64,000 nucleotides of DNA from Streptomyces sp. NRRL B-24484 (GTDB taxonomy: Bacteria > Actinomycetota > Actinomycetes > Streptomycetales > Streptomycetaceae). The translations under genes were made by a program, and so were the position numbers. The notes below the pieces were generated by a model. It did not search any database, was not told where the DNA came from, and saw nothing but the letters and a program-made list of their open reading frames with translations. Each line of letters starts with the position of its first letter. The stretch's first letter is position 1. The stretch lies in the NCBI RefSeq assembly GCF_000717715.1, contig NZ_JOAI01000024.1:1-64000 (forward strand), read 5' to 3'. Shown piece by piece: positions 1 to 6,319 of this stretch.

Positions 1-85
1 TCGGACGCGACCAGGTGCCGGTCGTGTTGAGGAACTGCTGGGTCAGCCGGTCCAGCTCGCGGAACGGGTCAGTGCGCAGCAGCAT
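1..85 (-). CDS. hsp18: Hsp20/alpha-crystallin small heat-shock protein, 5' end only
   Basis: Only the first 28 codons lie in the window; the gene runs off the left edge. The N-terminus MLLRTDPFRELDRLTQQ is the characteristic opening of actinobacterial Hsp20 chaperones (Hsp18 of Streptomyces albus type). These are ATP-independent cytoplasmic holdases that bind unfolding proteins during heat stress. The ATG (complement of 83-85) is preceded by a perfect AGGAGGT ribosome site at 94-100. A promoter with RheA-type operators lies just upstream, and the gene is divergent from the RheA-like repressor at 186. The alpha-crystallin domain itself lies outside the window, so family assignment rests on the N-terminus, the operators and the neighbour. 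Confidence 0.85.
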   Translation of the reverse strand, partial: MLLRTDPFRELDRLTQQFLNTTGTWSRP

Positions 86-127
86 CGCGAAACACCTCCT
101 GGGTGCCAGTGCGCTTCACCTGACACC

Positions 128-156
128 GTTCTAGCACGTCATCCATTGGATGACAA
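128..156 (-). promoter_or_regulatory. Promoter of hsp18 (sigma-70/HrdB type)
   Basis: Read on the minus strand there is a -35 box TTGTCA (complement of 151-156), a 17-base spacer and a -10 box TAGAAC (complement of 128-133). Transcription should start near 121, giving a leader of about 36 bases that carries the AGGAGGT ribosome site. Operator 1 (137-155) covers the spacer and the -35 box, so a bound repressor would block RNA polymerase. The boxes are seen in the sequence; their use is inferred. Confidence 0.65.
137..155. promoter_or_regulatory. RheA-type operator 1
   Basis: The inverted repeat CGTCATC-N5-GATGACA matches the RheA operator described for the Streptomyces albus hsp18 promoter (TGTCATC-N5-GATGACA) at all but one base. 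It overlaps the -35 box and spacer of the hsp18 promoter. Its centre is 28 bp from the centre of operator 2. Confidence 0.8.
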
Positions 157-179
157 ACCCTGCTTGTCATCCATAGAAT
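150..179 (+). promoter_or_regulatory. Promoter of the rheA-like gene, probably leaderless
   Basis: A -35-like ATGACA (150-155), an 18-base spacer and -10 TAGAAT (174-179) stand seven bases before the ATG at 186. Transcription would begin at or next to the A of the start codon. No ribosome site precedes the ATG, which agrees with a leaderless mRNA. Operator 2 covers the -10 box, suggesting autorepression. Confidence 0.6.
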
Positions 180-183
180 GACA
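165..183. promoter_or_regulatory. RheA-type operator 2
   Basis: TGTCATC-N5-AATGACA is a second copy of the RheA operator with one mismatch in the right half. It overlaps the -10 box of the rheA-like gene and ends two bases before its ATG, so it should mainly control the repressor's own expression. Confidence 0.7.
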
Positions 184-185
184 AA

Positions 186-869
186 ATGAGCAAGATGCCA
201 CCCAATCCCGCCGCCGACCCGGCCCCGCCACCCGGCCCGGTCTCCTTCCTCGCCGCAGCCGCCGCGCTCGCCGCCATCGACGACGCCGTCCGCACCGCCC
301 GGATCCCCGCCGCCACGGACCGGCACCCTCAGGAAGACCGCCCCGAGCAGGCCCTGGCTGCACTGGTACTGCTGCGGGAGCTGCGCACCGAGCTCGCCGG
401 CTGGGAGGCGGGCCTGGTGGAGAACGCCCGCAACGCCGGCGCCACCTGGGCCGACCTCGCCCACCCCATGGGCGTCGCCAGCCGCCAGGCCGCCGAGAAC
501 CGCTACCTGCGCCTGCGCCCCGCCGACAGCACCTCGGCCGACACGGCGACCGGAGCCGAGCGGGTCAAAGCGGTGCGCGACCGGCGGGCCGCCGACCGCG
601 CGGTCGGCGACTGGGCCTGCGACCACGCCGTCGACCTGCGCGTGCTCGCCGCCCAGGTCACCGCCGCGACCGGCCTCACCCCCCGGGCCCGGCCCGCGCT
701 GACCGCGCTCACCACTGCCCTCGGCGCGCCCAACCCGGCCGGCCTGATAGCGCCCCTGGCGGCGATGCGCCCGCACGTCGCCGACCATCCGGACCTCGCC
801 GCCCGCCTCGACGACCTCGCCCACCACACCGACCGCCTCCGCCATGACAGCGACCAACGACGCACCTGA
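186..869 (+). CDS. rheA: RheA-like Hsp18 transcriptional repressor
   Basis: A 227-residue cytoplasmic protein with a Pro/Ala-rich N-terminus and a helical core. Around residues 80-110 it carries [20 protein letters not shown] followed by RYLRLRP, a helix-turn-helix-like segment typical of proteins annotated as HSP18 transcriptional regulators in Streptomyces. In S. albus RheA represses hsp18 and loses DNA binding on heating, acting as a cellular thermometer. Here the gene is divergent from the Hsp20 gene and two RheA-type operators lie between them, so the regulatory circuit is conserved. The ATG at 186 has no Shine-Dalgarno and sits seven bases after a -10 box, implying a leaderless transcript. 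The 3' end overlaps the next ORF by 26 bases. Confidence 0.85.
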   Translation: MSKMPPNPAADPAPPPGPVSFLAAAAALAAIDDAVRTARIPAATDRHPQEDRPEQALAALVLLRELRTELAGWEAGLVENARNAGATWADLAHPMGVASRQAAENRYLRLRPADSTSADTATGAERVKAVRDRRAADRAVGDWACDHAVDLRVLAAQVTAATGLTPRARPALTALTTALGAPNPAGLIAPLAAMRPHVADHPDLAARLDDLAHHTDRLRHDSDQRRT

Positions 870-1083
870 CACCACCGCCGAGGAGCGCTGGCAGCACATC
901 GAGGACCGGCTCGCCGCCATCGAACACCGCATCCGCGAACACAGCAGCGCCGCCCTCGCCACCCTCGACACCTGCCTGGCCAGACTCGACGCCCTGCGCC
1001 ACGACCTCGCCCACCGGCCCTGGCCCCCGCAGGCCATCCCCACACCCGCGGCCCCTCCGACCATCCCACCGCCACCGGAGTAA
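844..1083 (+). CDS. Small helical protein coupled to rheA
   Basis: A 79-residue ORF whose ATG lies inside the end of the rheA-like gene (26-base overlap, different frame), suggesting translational coupling. Residues 12-60 are strongly helical with heptad-like Ala/Leu/Arg/Glu spacing, and the last 20 residues are Pro-rich. Third codon positions are G/C-rich, as expected for a real gene. I do not recognise a family. It may be a partner of the repressor or a conserved small tail gene of the hsp18-rheA locus. Confidence 0.55.
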   Translation: MTATNDAPDTTAEERWQHIEDRLAAIEHRIREHSSAALATLDTCLARLDALRHDLAHRPWPPQAIPTPAAPPTIPPPPE

Positions 1084-1562
1084 GCCCCCGGCACCGGGAG
1101 GCCGCCCGAACGGCTGGCCACCGGCACACGGCGGCTGTCCCGGATCGGCGGCACGGCTCGGCCCACCAATACGGCACCGTCGCCCGCGCCCCGGCGTGAC
1201 AAGACGGTGGAGCCACCACACCGAGCCGGCGGGACAGCGCCGCGGGACGCAGCCGGGTGCCGGTCCGCCCGCACGTACGGTTTCGGGCCATGGGCAAGCA
1301 CCGAGCGAAACGGACCATGCCAAGCGGTGCGGGCGGGCATGCTGGTCGCCGTGACCGCGATCGACTGCCACCGTCTGGCTGGTGACGGCCTGCCTGTGCC
1401 CGTGCCCGCTGCCGCGCCGGCCGGGGACCGCTGCTGTCTGCTGCGCCCGGGTGGTCAAGGACCTCGCCCGGGACCTTGGGGGCGCGGCCGTGCGGGCGAT
1501 GCCGAGTGTCGGCGGGGCGGACGTGACGGTCGCCGCCCACACCGCGGTGATGTGCACCGCCG
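1084..1562. other. Intergenic stretch without a convincing gene
   Basis: Open frames exist on both strands but none has a credible start, codon bias and recognisable sequence together. No RNA gene was seen. It forms the left border of the lower-G+C accessory patch that begins with the repeat at 1563. Confidence 0.5.
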
Positions 1563-1587
1563 CTCCTACTGGTAGGAGTCTGTGATC
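1563..1587. repeat. Short repeat R, copy 1 (with hairpin)
   Basis: TACTGGTAGGAGTCTGTGATC occurs here (from 1567), at 2041-2061, and with a two-base insertion at 2734-2756. Weaker similarity continues for about 20 bases to the right of each copy. In this copy the left side completes a perfect 7-bp hairpin (CTCCTAC-TG-GTAGGAG, 1563-1578). Each copy lies 37-38 bases beyond the stop codon of a minus-strand coding end at 1625, 2099 or 2794. Confidence 0.7.
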
Positions 1588-1624
1588 GTCTGGTCTGTGT
1601 TCATCGGTGCGGCGGGCGTTGATG

Positions 1625-1666
1625 TCACCGTGAGTGATTGCCGGGGGCGTAGTGCTTCCAGGTGGA
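1625..1666 (-). pseudogene. 3'-end remnant of tyrosine recombinase (copy 1)
   Basis: The minus strand reads STWKHYAPGNHSR followed by a stop. This matches the terminal residues GTWKKYAPGDHTR of the longer recombinase remnant at 3374-3890. Only about 13 residues survive, and upstream sequence loses similarity at once. It marks a former insertion or recombination end next to repeat R copy 1. Confidence 0.55.
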
Positions 1667-2033
1667 CCCCAGAAGGCCAAAGGGTCTGCCACCAGGGTGG
1701 CGGCAAACCCCCACGGCTGGAACGTGGGGTCGCTACGATGTGGCCCCATGGGAGTACGACCAGCTCGACTACTTCTATGAAGGTGTCGCCGAGTTACTGC
1801 CTCGTAACCCCGAGCAGCCGCGCTGCTACGGGGCGACCGTCTCTTCGAAGGATGAGTTTGTGACCGCGTACGCCTGCTCGGACTGTGACGCACTTTTCGG
1901 AGACCTGCAGGACCTGAACAACCATGCGGAGTTCGAGTGCACCGAGGGCGACGGCGGCGGTACCGCCTACTGCTGCGGCATGATGTATGAGGATGGCGAG
2001 TCCAGCTGTGGCAGCTGCGGGGAGCCCCTGTAG
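1662..2033 (+). CDS. Small zinc-finger-like protein with TTA codon
   Basis: Up to 123 residues from a GTG at 1662; a GTG at 1740 would give 97. No start has a strong ribosome site. The C-terminal half contains CSDCDALFGDLQDLNNHAEF then C, a C-x2-C ... H ... C arrangement like a C2H2-type finger. It is followed by a second Cys cluster, CCGMMYEDGESSCGSCGEPL, resembling a zinc ribbon. Codon use is unlike the neighbours, with many A/T third positions. A TTA leucine codon at 1794-1796 would make translation depend on the bldA tRNA in streptomycetes. Repeat R flanks it on both sides. Likely horizontally acquired; function unknown. Confidence 0.6.
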   Translation: MDPRRPKGLPPGWRQTPTAGTWGRYDVAPWEYDQLDYFYEGVAELLPRNPEQPRCYGATVSSKDEFVTAYACSDCDALFGDLQDLNNHAEFECTEGDGGGTAYCCGMMYEDGESSCGSCGEPL

Positions 2034-2040
2034 GGGTCTT

Positions 2041-2061
2041 TACTGGTAGGAGTCTGTGATC
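2041..2061. repeat. Short repeat R, copy 2
   Basis: Exact 21-base copy of the core TACTGGTAGGAGTCTGTGATC. It lies between the zinc-finger gene and the second recombinase 3' remnant. The left arm of the hairpin seen in copy 1 is not conserved. Confidence 0.7.
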
Positions 2062-2098
2062 AGGTGATCTGAGTTCCTGGGCCTGACGGCCTGTAAGG

Positions 2099-2200
2099 TT
2101 ACTGACCGTGGTCTCTGGAGGCGTACCTCTTCCGGGTGTCGCCGGCTTCGGCGACGAAGGCCCCGGCGTGGGCGGTGTGGTAGCCGAGCCACTGGGCCGG
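2099..2200 (-). pseudogene. 3'-end remnant of tyrosine recombinase (copy 2)
   Basis: The minus strand ends WLGYHTAHAGAFVAEAGDTR-KRYASRDHGQ-stop. It is clearly related to MLGYHVVHTEAVAAQAGGTW-KKYAPGDHTR at the end of the remnant at 3374. About 33 residues are alignable and the catalytic part is absent. The open frame continues to 2290 but without family similarity. Confidence 0.6.
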
Positions 2201-2247
2201 TTCGGCCGTCCGGCGTGGGCGTAGTCCGGAGAACAGGGCCGATTCGG

Positions 2248-2634
2248 TCATCTGAACCAGCGCCGTTGGGGAGAGAGCCTGCGGTGCCACCGACCTCGAA
2301 GAATCTTGGCGAGTTCCTCGACGTCCTCAGTCAGGAGGTCACAGGAATGGCCCTCAAGGCGCCTATGAATGGCGGGCAAGGCCCTTCTGGCACGCTTGCT
2401 ATCGAAAAGTCGGGCATCAGTCTCGACTGCGAAACGCTCTTTCAGGATCTGACGCCGGAGCTCGTCACGGCGCGATGTGGCATGGGCAAATTCCAGCAGC
2501 AGTGCTACGTGCTCCCGATATTGCTTCGCCAGGTAGCCCACGCGGGCACGCGACCGTTCAAAGAGCGCTCCAAGGACCAACCCGACAGCCGTACCTGCAG
2601 CTCCGACAATGGCGACTGTGATCCGTGTATCCAC
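2248..2634 (-). CDS. Membrane-anchored hypothetical protein
   Basis: 128 residues from a GTG (complement of 2632-2634). Residues 6-25 (TVAIVGAAGTAVGLVLGALF) form one transmembrane segment. The rest is a charged, helical, probably cytoplasmic domain rich in Arg, Glu and Leu. The C-terminal 20 residues look unstructured and overlap the frame of the recombinase remnant, so the true 3' end may have been lost. Single-TM small proteins of this kind are common in accessory regions. I do not recognise a family. It lies between repeat copies 2 and 3. Confidence 0.55.
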   Translation of the reverse strand: MDTRITVAIVGAAGTAVGLVLGALFERSRARVGYLAKQYREHVALLLEFAHATSRRDELRRQILKERFAVETDARLFDSKRARRALPAIHRRLEGHSCDLLTEDVEELAKILRGRWHRRLSPQRRWFR

Positions 2635-2733
2635 ATCAGAAGGTTCGGGTCACGGTGCGTAATTTGCAAGCAGGCTCATACATCCGGTCGATGCCGCACC
2701 GGCGGATGACGGCGCGCGGCCACAACGAGGGCT

Positions 2734-2756
2734 TACTGGTAGGAGCGTCTGTGATC
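2734..2756. repeat. Short repeat R, copy 3
   Basis: TACTGGTAGGAG-CG-TCTGTGATC is the core repeat with a two-base CG insertion. It is 37 bases beyond the stop codon of the minus-strand gene at 2794, the same distance as copies 1 and 2 from their minus-strand ends. Confidence 0.65.
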
Positions 2757-2793
2757 GGGTGTTCTGGATTCTCTGGTTCAGCCCGAAGGCGTG

Positions 2794-3264
2794 TCACTCT
2801 GTGTCGTCAAGCGGACGTGGTGCCCTTGGCGCCCGCGTGGTCATCTTTCCTTCCAGCGACCATCCGTTGAGCCTGTCGATCGACCCGCGCCACAGCTGCG
2901 TTGTCACAGTCAAGGCTCCGTTGCGATAGGTGACGTCCCGCAAGTGCACGAATCCGGCCCCTATGCGTGAGACCTCGCCGTCCGTCGCCTCCTCCAGCAA
3001 ACTCTGCAGCATGTTGCCCAGGCCCAGGTCGGGGCGATGAACCTGGATCGCGGCGGTCCACTGTTGTAGCCAGGCCGCTCTGCTGATCAGAAGCCCGTTG
3101 ATCGTCCCGCCGCCGAAGTACAGGACTACGCCAATGCTGAGGTCATCGGCAGCGTCTACTGCGGCGGCCAGCGTCTCAAGCAGCAGGTCCCCGGAATCGA
3201 AAGGGCCAGAGGGCGGGGACTCGCCATTCGGCTGCTGTCCGGGGGACGGAGGGTCCGTGCTCAT
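2794..3264 (-). CDS. GvpU-like hypothetical protein
   Basis: 156 residues. After a Pro/Gly-rich N-terminus, residues 25-75 (DLLLETLAAAVDAADDLSIG followed by VVLYFGGGTINGLLISRAAW) resemble the core of gas-vesicle accessory protein GvpU: a helix, then a beta-rich 'G-G-x-I-x-G-x-L-I-S' motif. GvpU acts in gas-vesicle assembly in bacilli. Related small proteins in actinomycetes have no proven role, and no other gvp gene is in the window. The ATG start at 3264 has no strong ribosome site. Base use is less G/C-biased than in the chromosome around it. Similarity to GvpU is a motif impression only. Confidence 0.6.
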   Translation of the reverse strand: MSTDPPSPGQQPNGESPPSGPFDSGDLLLETLAAAVDAADDLSIGVVLYFGGGTINGLLISRAAWLQQWTAAIQVHRPDLGLGNMLQSLLEEATDGEVSRIGAGFVHLRDVTYRNGALTVTTQLWRGSIDRLNGWSLEGKMTTRAPRAPRPLDDTE

Positions 3265-3373
3265 ACCGGATCCGTACCGCGTCGGCGGTCGCTGCTACCG
3301 CTTCTCGGGTTCGGACACTCGCATGGCGGCGTGCTCAGAAATGACTCAGGATCTTGTCTGACGGCTCGTGAGG

Positions 3374-3890
3374 TCACCGGGTGTGATCTCCAGGGGCGTA
3401 TTTCTTCCAGGTTCCTCCTGCCTGTGCGGCGACGGCCTCGGTGTGGACGACGTGGTAGCCGAGCATCCCGGCGACGACTGAAGGCGGCGCCTGAAGGACG
3501 AGTTGCTGCAGGGTCGCGGTCCGGCCGTGGAAGGTCGGGATGCCCGCGCTGGCGAGCCGCTTGCCGAGGGTGGCGGGGTCCATCGGCTGTCCAGCTCGGC
3601 GCCCGGGGAAGAGCCAGTCGCTGGCCGGAGCGGTGCCGTTCGGCCGGTTCGGCCGTGCGGTGTGGATGTAGTTGAGGAGTATGCCGGCGAAGGGCTCGGG
3701 GACTGGAGTGGGCGGCTCGCCGAGCCGGAGTGCGACCTGATCGGCTTCGTGCAGGACGTCGTGAATGGTGAGCCGGATCAGACGCCGGATGGGTCAGAGC
3801 TCCCGCCGATGTGCGGGTAGAACGCAGTCCTGCAGCAGATGAAATTGCGGCCGCTTGGCCAGGGTGCGCACAAGGGGCCATGACATGATC
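3374..3890 (-). pseudogene. Tyrosine-recombinase-family remnant with in-frame stop
   Basis: The minus strand translates to the C-terminal part of a Streptomyces recombinase/integrase family: ...RRLIRLTIHDVLHEADQVAL..., then LLNYIHTARP, WLFPGRRAGQPMDPATLGKR, and the terminal LGYHVVHTEA...KKYAPGDHTR. The reading frame is interrupted by a TGA (complement of 3794-3796) where the family has a sense codon. Homology continues upstream of that stop to about 3890, then ends. Full-length relatives are several hundred residues, so the N-terminal and most of the catalytic region is gone. It is the longest of three related remnants (see 1625 and 2099). Confidence 0.75.
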
Positions 3891-4059
3891 TTGGTCTGAG
3901 CAGCGGTCCGGGATGGAATCTCGCAACTGCTCATTTGTAATAGCCCCCAGTCACGACCGTCACTCGGCTCGGCGTCGACCTTGGGTCGCGCCGCGGGATG
4001 CTGGAATTCCTCGGGTCATCGCGGGAAGGTGAGAGCCCTGGATCTTCGAGGAGGCTGAC

Positions 4060-5274
4060 GTGGCGCGGGAGCGGATGGTCCTGGGAGATATGCTCGCAGC
4101 GGCCGAGGCGGCGGCGCCGGTCGACTCCCTCGACGTGGTGGCGCGCAACCTGCGCGAGCGGTTCGGCGCGCGGTACGTGTCCTTCCTGTTCCTCGACCTG
4201 GTCGGCCAGTACGTGGTGCGGGTGACGGAGGACGCCACCACCCTGCACGGGCGCGGCCCCGAGCGGATCCAGCTCACCGGCAGCCTCTACGACGAAGTCC
4301 TGCGCACCCAGAAACTGGTCAGCGTCCGGGACGACGCGGACGGGCACGGGCACCGCGTGATCACCCCCGTCACCAACCGCGGCGATGCCATCGGCTTCCT
4401 GGAACTCTCCCTCCCCGCAGCCACCGAAGTCACCGACGACACGCTGGAGCAGGTGGAGCAGGCGGCCCACGCCCTCGCCTACATCGTGGTCACCGACCGC
4501 CGCTTCACTGACCTCTACCACTGGAGCCAGCGCACCGCCCCCGTCAGCCTCGCCGCCGAGATCCAACGCCAGCTCCTGCCCACCGCCCCCTGCTGCGAAG
4601 CCGCCCAGTTCACCCTGGCCTGCGCACTGGTGCCCGCCGAGAGCGTCGCCGGCGACACCTACGACTACGCCCTGGACCGCGAGACCCTGCACCTGTCCCT
4701 GACCGACGCCATGGGCCACGACCTCAACGCCGCGCTCATCGCCACCATCCTCGTCAACGCCTCCCGAGGCGCCCGCCGCGTCGCAGCGCCACTGGCCGAG
4801 CAGGCCGACCGCGCCCACCACTCCCTCCTCGAGCACAAGCCCGGAGTCCTGGCCACCGGCCAGATCCTGCGCATCGCACTGGACGGAAGCAGTGCGCAGC
4901 TCGTCAACGCCGGCCACCCGCACCCGCTGAGGCTGCGCGAGGGCACCGTCGAAGAGGTGCCCCTGCGCGCCGACCTGCCCTTCGGCGTCGCCGGGCAGGG
5001 CCGGTACCGGGTGCAAAACATCAACCTGCGCCCCGGTGACCGGCTGGTGCTCTACACCGACGGCATGCAGGACCGCCGGGCGGAATCCGTCGACCTGCCC
5101 GCCGTCATGGTCGCCACCGCCACCGATCACCCGCGGGAGGTGGTGCGCGCCATGGTCGCGGCCGTCACCGACGCCTGCGACGGCAAGCTCCGGGACGACG
5201 CCACCGTGATGTGCTTGGACTGGCACGGCCCCACCACCAAGGGACGCCGAGCCCATGCCGGCGCCAACACCTGA
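4060..5274 (+). CDS. GAF domain / PP2C-type (SpoIIE-RsbU) phosphatase
   Basis: 404 residues, cytoplasmic, no membrane segments. Residues 15-150 form a GAF-like sensory domain. Residues 165-390 are a PP2C-SpoIIE phosphatase with ESVAGDTYDYA, DAMGHDLNAAL, NAGHPHPLRL, YTDGMQDRR and RDDATVM, which supply the Asp residues that bind the two metal ions. Such enzymes dephosphorylate anti-anti-sigma factors and so release alternative sigma factors in stress or development. No partner kinase or antagonist is adjacent, so the target is unknown. The usual D-x-x-G-H-G motif reads D-A-M-G-H-D here. The GTG start has an excellent GAGGAGG site (4048-4054). Confidence 0.9.
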   Translation: MARERMVLGDMLAAAEAAAPVDSLDVVARNLRERFGARYVSFLFLDLVGQYVVRVTEDATTLHGRGPERIQLTGSLYDEVLRTQKLVSVRDDADGHGHRVITPVTNRGDAIGFLELSLPAATEVTDDTLEQVEQAAHALAYIVVTDRRFTDLYHWSQRTAPVSLAAEIQRQLLPTAPCCEAAQFTLACALVPAESVAGDTYDYALDRETLHLSLTDAMGHDLNAALIATILVNASRGARRVAAPLAEQADRAHHSLLEHKPGVLATGQILRIALDGSSAQLVNAGHPHPLRLREGTVEEVPLRADLPFGVAGQGRYRVQNINLRPGDRLVLYTDGMQDRRAESVDLPAVMVATATDHPREVVRAMVAAVTDACDGKLRDDATVMCLDWHGPTTKGRRAHAGANT

Positions 5275-5461
5275 AACGGCACACCCAACATCCGGAAGCA
5301 CCGGGCAGTCCTGTCAACGACCTTGAAGTTCTCCCAGACGGCCAGCTGCTCCTCGCTCAGACCGCGCCGGGCGGCCTCAGGTCACCGCTCCACGACGACA
5401 GCGAGGCGAGGAAGGCCCGGCGCTCAGCCTGCACGGACGCCAGCGCCCGCTGCGCAACCTC

Positions 5462-5854
5462 TTGACAGCCCAACGTGAACGCCTCCTCCTCACCCGCCCC
5501 GAGAACCTGCGAGACAAGGACACCGCACTCCTGGGAGAACTCACCAAGACCTGTCCCGATATGGCCGAACTCGCCCGTCTGACCGGAGAGTTCGCGCACC
5601 TGCTGACACCGGCGGAGGGCAACGACGCCAAGCTCACCGAGTGGATCACGTCAGTTCGCTCCGTCGACCTGCCCCACCTGCACTCCTTCAGCAACGGCCT
5701 GGAACTCGACCGGGCCGCCGTCGACACCGGACTCACCCTCCCGTTCCACAACGGCCGCACCGAGGGAGTCAACACGCGAACCAAACGGATCATGAGGCAG
5801 ATGCAAGGCCGAGCCGGGTTCCCCCTACTCCGCCACCGCATCCTCCTCCGGTGA
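5462..5854 (+). pseudogene. ISL3-family transposase, C-terminal remnant
   Basis: About 130 residues matching the C-terminus of ISL3-type DDE transposases. The segment LPHLHSFSNGLELDR is followed by LPFHNGRTEGVNTRTKRIMR, which holds the last catalytic Glu, and by QMQGRAGFPLLRHRILL. Full-length ISL3 transposases exceed 400 residues, so the N-terminal helix-turn-helix and the first two catalytic Asp residues are missing. A stop codon near 5324 in this frame, and unrelated sequence upstream of about 5440, confirm truncation. No terminal inverted repeats were recognised. Confidence 0.85.
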
Positions 5855-5966
5855 CCGCCACACAGCGCTACCACCGATTACGGGACAGAGCCGTTGGCTG
5901 CACACCCACTGCGCGCCGGAGGGGTTCACCTCGCCGTCCGAGGCCTTCCGAACGGCCGAGAGCTGG

Positions 5967-6239
5967 ATGTACAACGACGGGGCCGGGGCGGCACTCGACC
6001 GGTGCGTGTTCCTGGAGTGGGGCGAGTGCACCGACGATGTGACGGCCTTCGCGTTCCCGGACGGCGACCGGGTGCACCTCGCCTGTCGGCTGCGGGATAG
6101 CGGTGGTGCCGCTCGGGGTACCGCGGCCCGGCACGAGCCGACGGTGGTGTCGGTGAGCCGGGCGGTGCTCGTCGAGACGCTGGAGCGCGGCCTCGCCGTC
6201 GCCGAGGACGAGTGGTCCGTCCGGCTCGCCGCGCAGTGA
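5967..6239 (+). CDS. Hypothetical protein, possibly 5'-truncated
   Basis: 90 residues from the first ATG. The same frame is open upstream to about 5860 and reads protein-like sequence (WLHTHCAPEGFTSPSEAFRT) without a start codon. The true 5' end was therefore probably replaced by the ISL3 remnant. Third positions are G/C-rich throughout. Composition is acidic with conserved-looking aromatic and Cys residues (CVFLEWGECTDDVTAFAF). I do not recognise a family. A strong terminator follows at 6258. Confidence 0.5.
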   Translation: MYNDGAGAALDRCVFLEWGECTDDVTAFAFPDGDRVHLACRLRDSGGAARGTAARHEPTVVSVSRAVLVETLERGLAVAEDEWSVRLAAQ

Positions 6240-6257
6240 GGCATCTGACGGCGGGGA

Positions 6258-6290
6258 GAGGGGCCCCACCCTCCACGGGTGGGGCCCCTC
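6258..6290. terminator. Bidirectional hairpin terminator
   Basis: A perfect 14-bp stem GAGGGGCCCCACCC / GGGTGGGGCCCCTC with a 5-base loop. It lies between the convergent ends of the gene at 5967 and the GH16 gene. There is no T-tract, as is usual in streptomycetes. Confidence 0.85.
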
Positions 6291-6319
6291 GTCGTGCGCG
6301 GCCCAGGTCCTGCGCGTCC

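Noticed and set aside
1207..1585. Two overlapping plus-strand ORFs before the repeat patch
   Set aside because: Weak codon bias, no ribosome sites, Cys/Gly/Arg-rich translations without family resemblance.
2215..2709. Plus-strand ORF of 164 codons
   Set aside because: The opposite strand encodes a coherent single-TM protein; the plus frame has no structured pattern.
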